7,793 bases of DNA from an uncultured Verrucomicrobiales bacterium (GTDB taxonomy: Bacteria; Verrucomicrobiota; Verrucomicrobiia; Verrucomicrobiales; Akkermansiaceae): NCBI GenBank assembly GCA_937916135.1, contig CALFTQ010000172.1, positions 1-7,793 of the forward strand. Reading direction: 5' to 3'. The translations under genes were made by a program, and so were the position numbers. How positions within the stretch are numbered: the first letter of the stretch is position 1; every line of letters begins with the position of its first letter. This document shows, one piece after another, positions 5,489 to 7,793 of the stretch. The notes beneath the pieces are model-generated. The model had not been told where the DNA came from, ran no database searches, and saw nothing but the letters and a program-made list of their open reading frames with translations.

Positions 5489-5938
5489 TCAGTCCACGTT
5501 GTCGAAGATTTCCTCCGGCTTGAAGAAGCGCTTGATTTCCACCTCGGCGCTTTCGGGGGAGTCGGAAGCGTGGCAGATGTTGAGCATGCTGTTGGTGCCG
5601 AAATCGCCGCGGATGGTGCCCTTGTCGGCCTTCATGGAGTTGGTGGGCCCCAGGATGGAGCGCACGCGGGTGATGACGCCGGGGCCGGAAAGCACCAGGG
5701 CCACCACGGGGCTGGTCTGCATGAACGCCGAGAGGGTGGGGAAGAGGGGCTTGTCGTCAATCACCAGGTCGATGATGTGGGCGTAGTGCTCACGCAGGAT
5801 GGCGTCATCCAGCTGCATCATCTTCATGCCGCGCAGGCGGAAACCTTCGCCCAGCAGGCGCTGCAGGATGATACCGGAAAGATTCTTGCGGACGCAGTCC
5901 GGCTTGAACAGAATGAGTGTTTTTTCGTCGCGGTTCAT
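5489..5938 (-). CDS. ndk: Nucleoside diphosphate kinase
   Basis: This 149-residue cytoplasmic enzyme transfers the gamma-phosphate from ATP to nucleoside diphosphates through a phosphohistidine, balancing NTP and dNTP pools. TLILFKPDCVRKN at 7-19 includes K12. The nucleotide-binding region has RVRSILGPTN at 91-100 and GTIRGDFG at 107-114. NICHASDSPESAEVEI at 120-135 carries the phospho-acceptor H123. The usual motif is NxxHGSDS, so this protein has Ala for Gly just after the histidine, a substitution unlikely to abolish activity. The length is slightly above the common 135-145. It is a single-gene unit, with a promoter at 5960-5988 and a terminator at 5427-5456. The predicted leader is about 15 bases and has no clear Shine-Dalgarno sequence. 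Identification is secure. Confidence 0.97.
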   Translation of the reverse strand: MNRDEKTLILFKPDCVRKNLSGIILQRLLGEGFRLRGMKMMQLDDAILREHYAHIIDLVIDDKPLFPTLSAFMQTSPVVALVLSGPGVITRVRSILGPTNSMKADKGTIRGDFGTNSMLNICHASDSPESAEVEIKRFFKPEEIFDNVD

Positions 5939-5959
5939 AATGTCTTGAAGTGTGTGCCC

Positions 5960-5988
5960 TTTTTACTCCCCGAGTGGGCATCTGTCAA
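5960..5988 (-). promoter_or_regulatory. Sigma70-type promoter of ndk
   Basis: A perfect TTGACA (5988-5983) is followed after 17 bases by TAAAAA (5965-5960, 4 of 6) on the minus strand. The start would fall near 5953, about 15 bases before the ATG. A short inverted repeat (TGCCC 5955-5959, GGGCA 5976-5980) spans the -10 region, but it is too short to call an operator. Confidence 0.65.
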
Positions 5989-6019
5989 GGAAAAAGCCGT
6001 GCGCTTACATGATTTCGCA

Positions 6020-6048
6020 TTGCGGAGCCGGGGGAGAAAGAGTATACT
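6020..6048 (+). promoter_or_regulatory. Sigma70-type promoter of pepP
   Basis: TTGCGG (6020-6025, 3 of 6) and TATACT (6043-6048, 5 of 6) are 17 bases apart. The start would be near 6055, leaving only about 8-9 bases before the ATG at 6064. The transcript would be almost leaderless, with no room for a Shine-Dalgarno sequence. It diverges from the ndk promoter within the same 125-base gap. Confidence 0.6.
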
Positions 6049-6063
6049 GCCTGCCAGAAAAAT

Positions 6064-7365
6064 ATGAAACACACACTCCGTTACGAGCCCATTCCCGCCG
6101 CCTTTTACCAGGCCAACCGTGATAAGCTGGCTGCCCAGCTGCCCGCAGGGGCGCTGGTGATTGTGCATGCTAATGATATCTACCCCACGAATGCGGATGG
6201 CACCCTGGCGCACCACCAGAATGCCAACCTGTTCTACCTTACCGGCATTGACCAGGAGGAAACCGTGCTGCTCATGCGCGTGGGCGAGAACGGCGAGCAT
6301 GATGATACCCTGCTGCTGCGTGAGACAAATGAGAAGATTGTCATCTGGGAGGGTGCCCGCCTTACCGCCGAAGCCGCTACGGAACTGAGCGGCGTGGTGG
6401 ATGTGCGCTGGACGGATGTGTACAACTCCCTGCTGGCCGAGTGGGTGCCCGCGGCCTCCGCCCTCTGGCTGGAGACGGATAACCACCCCCGCCGCTTCAC
6501 CTATGTGCAGACCCGCAATGAGCGCATGGCCGCCGCCATCCGCGCTTCTTATCCGGATGCAAAGCAGGAGAGCCTGTATGCCTTGCTGGCCGGGATGCGA
6601 CTGGTCAAGAGCCCGGAGGAAATGGTGCAGCAGCGCCGCGCTTGCGAGATTACGGGTGCCGGGTTTGTGGAGCTCCTGCCGCAGGTGAAGCCCGGCATGG
6701 GCGAGTGGGAGATTGAGGCAGCCCTGAGCGCCGCCTACATCCGCCGCCGCGCCCGCAAGTTCTCTTTCCTGCCCATCATTGCCAGCGGGGCAGATACCTG
6801 CGTGCTGCACTATATTTCCAACCACAAGGAAGTGCAGGACGGCGACCTTATCCTGCTCGATATCGGCGCGGAATACGGTGGCTATGCCGGTGATATGACC
6901 CGCACCATTCCCGCCAACGGCAAGTTCACCCCCCGCCAGCGTGCGGTGTATGAGGCTGTGCTCCGCGTGCAGCGCTATGCCATGAGTATCATGCGCCCCG
7001 GTCTGGAGAAAGCGGAATACGAGCGCATGGTGCGTGTGAACATGGCCGCAGAGCTGGTGAAGCTCGGCCTGCTTACTCAGGAAGAGGTGGATGCCCAGGG
7101 CTCCAACCCGCTCTGCGTGCGCAAGTACTATATGCACGGCACTTCCCACTCCCTGGGGATTGATGTGCACGATGTCGGCTCTGATACCAAGTGCTTTGCT
7201 GTCGGTCAGGTCTGGACCGTGGAACCTGGCATCTACATCCCCGCCGAGGCCATCGGCATCCGCCTGGAGACGGACGTGCTTATCACGGAGAACGGCGTGG
7301 AGGACCTCATTCCGAACGCCCCCATCGAGCCGGATGAGATTGAACGCCTCATGGCGGGCAGATAA
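6064..7365 (+). CDS. pepP: Xaa-Pro aminopeptidase (aminopeptidase P, M24B)
   Basis: This 433-residue cytoplasmic dimetal (usually Mn2+) peptidase removes an N-terminal residue that precedes proline, helping recycle proline-containing peptides. Residues 1 to about 165 form the N-terminal creatinase-like domain (FYLTGIDQEETVLL at 57-70). The pita-bread catalytic domain spans about 170-425. Metal ligands are D266 (LLDIGAEYGGYAGD), D277, H362 (HGTSHSLG), E387 (TVEPGIY) and E402 (RLETDVLIT). H369 in the DVHDVG motif matches the catalytic-site histidine of E. coli PepP. The length matches E. coli PepP (about 440). The ATG is the first in frame after the promoter. The run AGAAAA precedes it without a Shine-Dalgarno sequence. 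It is a monocistronic unit ended by a strong terminator. Prolidase (PepQ) is the nearest alternative, but the N-domain and the YYMHGTSH stretch favour PepP. Confidence 0.95.
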   Translation: MKHTLRYEPIPAAFYQANRDKLAAQLPAGALVIVHANDIYPTNADGTLAHHQNANLFYLTGIDQEETVLLMRVGENGEHDDTLLLRETNEKIVIWEGARLTAEAATELSGVVDVRWTDVYNSLLAEWVPAASALWLETDNHPRRFTYVQTRNERMAAAIRASYPDAKQESLYALLAGMRLVKSPEEMVQQRRACEITGAGFVELLPQVKPGMGEWEIEAALSAAYIRRRARKFSFLPIIASGADTCVLHYISNHKEVQDGDLILLDIGAEYGGYAGDMTRTIPANGKFTPRQRAVYEAVLRVQRYAMSIMRPGLEKAEYERMVRVNMAAELVKLGLLTQEEVDAQGSNPLCVRKYYMHGTSHSLGIDVHDVGSDTKCFAVGQVWTVEPGIYIPAEAIGIRLETDVLITENGVEDLIPNAPIEPDEIERLMAGR

Positions 7366-7389
7366 GCCGAATCTCCCCCCTTTTATCGG

Positions 7390-7418
7390 AAGAGCGGCCA
7401 TCCGGCCGCTCTTTTTTT
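7390..7418 (+). terminator. Intrinsic terminator of pepP
   Basis: AAGAGCGGCC (7390-7399) and GGCCGCTCTT (7404-7413) form a perfect 10-bp stem with an ATCC loop. It is followed directly by a T-run to 7418 on the plus strand. It lies 25 bases after the pepP stop codon. Confidence 0.92.
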
Positions 7419-7423
7419 GGGAG

Positions 7424-7458
7424 AAAAAAATCCCCGCCGTGTGAAACGGCGGGGATTT
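7424..7458 (-). terminator. Intrinsic terminator of the RND transporter gene
   Basis: AAATCCCCGCCGT (7428-7440) and ACGGCGGGGATTT (7446-7458) form a perfect 13-bp stem around GTGAA. On the minus strand the stem is followed by a T7 run (7430-7424). It sits 19 bases beyond the stop codon of the transporter. With the pepP terminator it forms a back-to-back pair that isolates the two converging genes. Confidence 0.92.
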
Positions 7459-7477
7459 CTGAATTTTTCCGGGGCAA

Positions 7478-7793
7478 TTACGCCTCGTTCTCCTGGGCTT
7501 CGAGCAGGGCGTAGGCCTTCTCTTCGTCCGGGTCGGGGCCGTGGTGACCCTTCTCGATTCTGGAGCGGAAGAGCTTCATGATGAACACGAAGGAGCAGGG
7601 GATGAAGAACACGCCCAGCACCGTCGCAATGGACATGCCGACCACCACCACGATACCGATGGAGTTACGCGCCAGGGCACCGGAACCTTCAGCCATGACC
7701 AGCGGCACGCAACCGAGGATGAAGGCGAAGGAGGTCATCAGAATCGGGCGCAGACGCATGCGGGCTGCGGTCACGGCGGCATCCAGCAGGCTC
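7478..7793 (-). CDS. RND-family (HAE1-like) efflux transporter permease, C-terminal end (cut by window edge)
   Basis: Only the last 104 residues are visible, starting SLLDAAVTAARMRLRPI at the window edge. The stretch RMRLRPILMTSFAFILGCVP matches the conserved region just before transmembrane helix 11 of AcrB-type pumps. MAEGSGALARNSIGIVVVVG corresponds to the loop and last helix region. These inner-membrane pumps use the proton gradient to drive out drugs, bile salts or other amphiphiles, together with a periplasmic adaptor and an outer-membrane channel. The usual FVP-x-FY stretch near the end reads FIPCSFVF here. After the final helix comes a polar, mostly acidic cytoplasmic tail (HHGPDPDEEK). 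The gene is read away from the window edge, so any adaptor gene would lie beyond 7793. The family call is strong; the substrate is unknown. Confidence 0.92.
   Translation of the reverse strand, partial: SLLDAAVTAARMRLRPILMTSFAFILGCVPLVMAEGSGALARNSIGIVVVVGMSIATVLGVFFIPCSFVFIMKLFRSRIEKGHHGPDPDEEKAYALLEAQENEA

Noticed and set aside
5955..5980. TGCCC/GGGCA inverted repeat in the ndk promoter as an operator
   Set aside because: The arms are only five bases with a 16-base spacer, which is easily expected by chance in this composition.
5935..7401. 488-codon open frame on the minus strand opposite pepP
   Set aside because: It mirrors the whole of pepP, runs into the pepP terminator and ndk start, and shows no motif. 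The plus-strand frame has all aminopeptidase P metal ligands.

Overview
The window looks like an ordinary chromosomal segment of a GC-rich, Gram-negative-type bacterium. The envelope genes point this way: an RND efflux pump, two exported peptidoglycan amidases and a cell-wall/lysine biosynthesis gene. Sigma70-like promoters (TTGACA-type -35 boxes), few strong Shine-Dalgarno sequences and Ala/Pro/Lys/Arg-rich tails on exported proteins would fit a Verrucomicrobiota/PVC-group member. That placement is a tentative inference; nothing here is a diagnostic marker.

Layout. (1) Positions 1-2682, minus strand: a probable three-gene operon read right to left. It holds a MalY/PatB-family PLP aminotransferase/C-S lyase, an AI-2E-family membrane protein, and the N-terminal part of diaminopimelate decarboxylase (lysA, cut by the window edge). 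The last two genes overlap at a TGATG junction. (2) 2779-2967, minus strand: a stand-alone tRNA-Ser(CGA) with its own promoter and intrinsic terminator. (3) 3078-5368, plus strand: two tandem paralogous exported N-acetylmuramoyl-L-alanine amidases, again joined by TGATG. Each has a signal peptide, a small stalk-like N-terminal domain and a complete zinc-amidase domain; the second ends in a strikingly arginine-rich tail. (4) 5427-5988, minus strand: ndk with its own promoter and terminator. (5) 6020-7418, plus strand: pepP (aminopeptidase P) with a promoter that predicts a very short leader. (6) 7424-7793, minus strand: the C-terminal end of an RND-family efflux transporter, converging on pepP with back-to-back terminators.

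How the genes relate. Most are housekeeping genes. A loose cell-envelope theme connects lysA (meso-DAP to lysine), the amidase pair (peptidoglycan stem-peptide removal) and the RND pump, but only the two amidases and the patB-like/AI-2E/lysA set look co-transcribed. I see no phage, insertion sequence, CRISPR array, toxin-antitoxin or defence module. The most distinctive feature is the duplicated, diverged amidase pair with its basic tail. I did not find evidence for a wholly new system.
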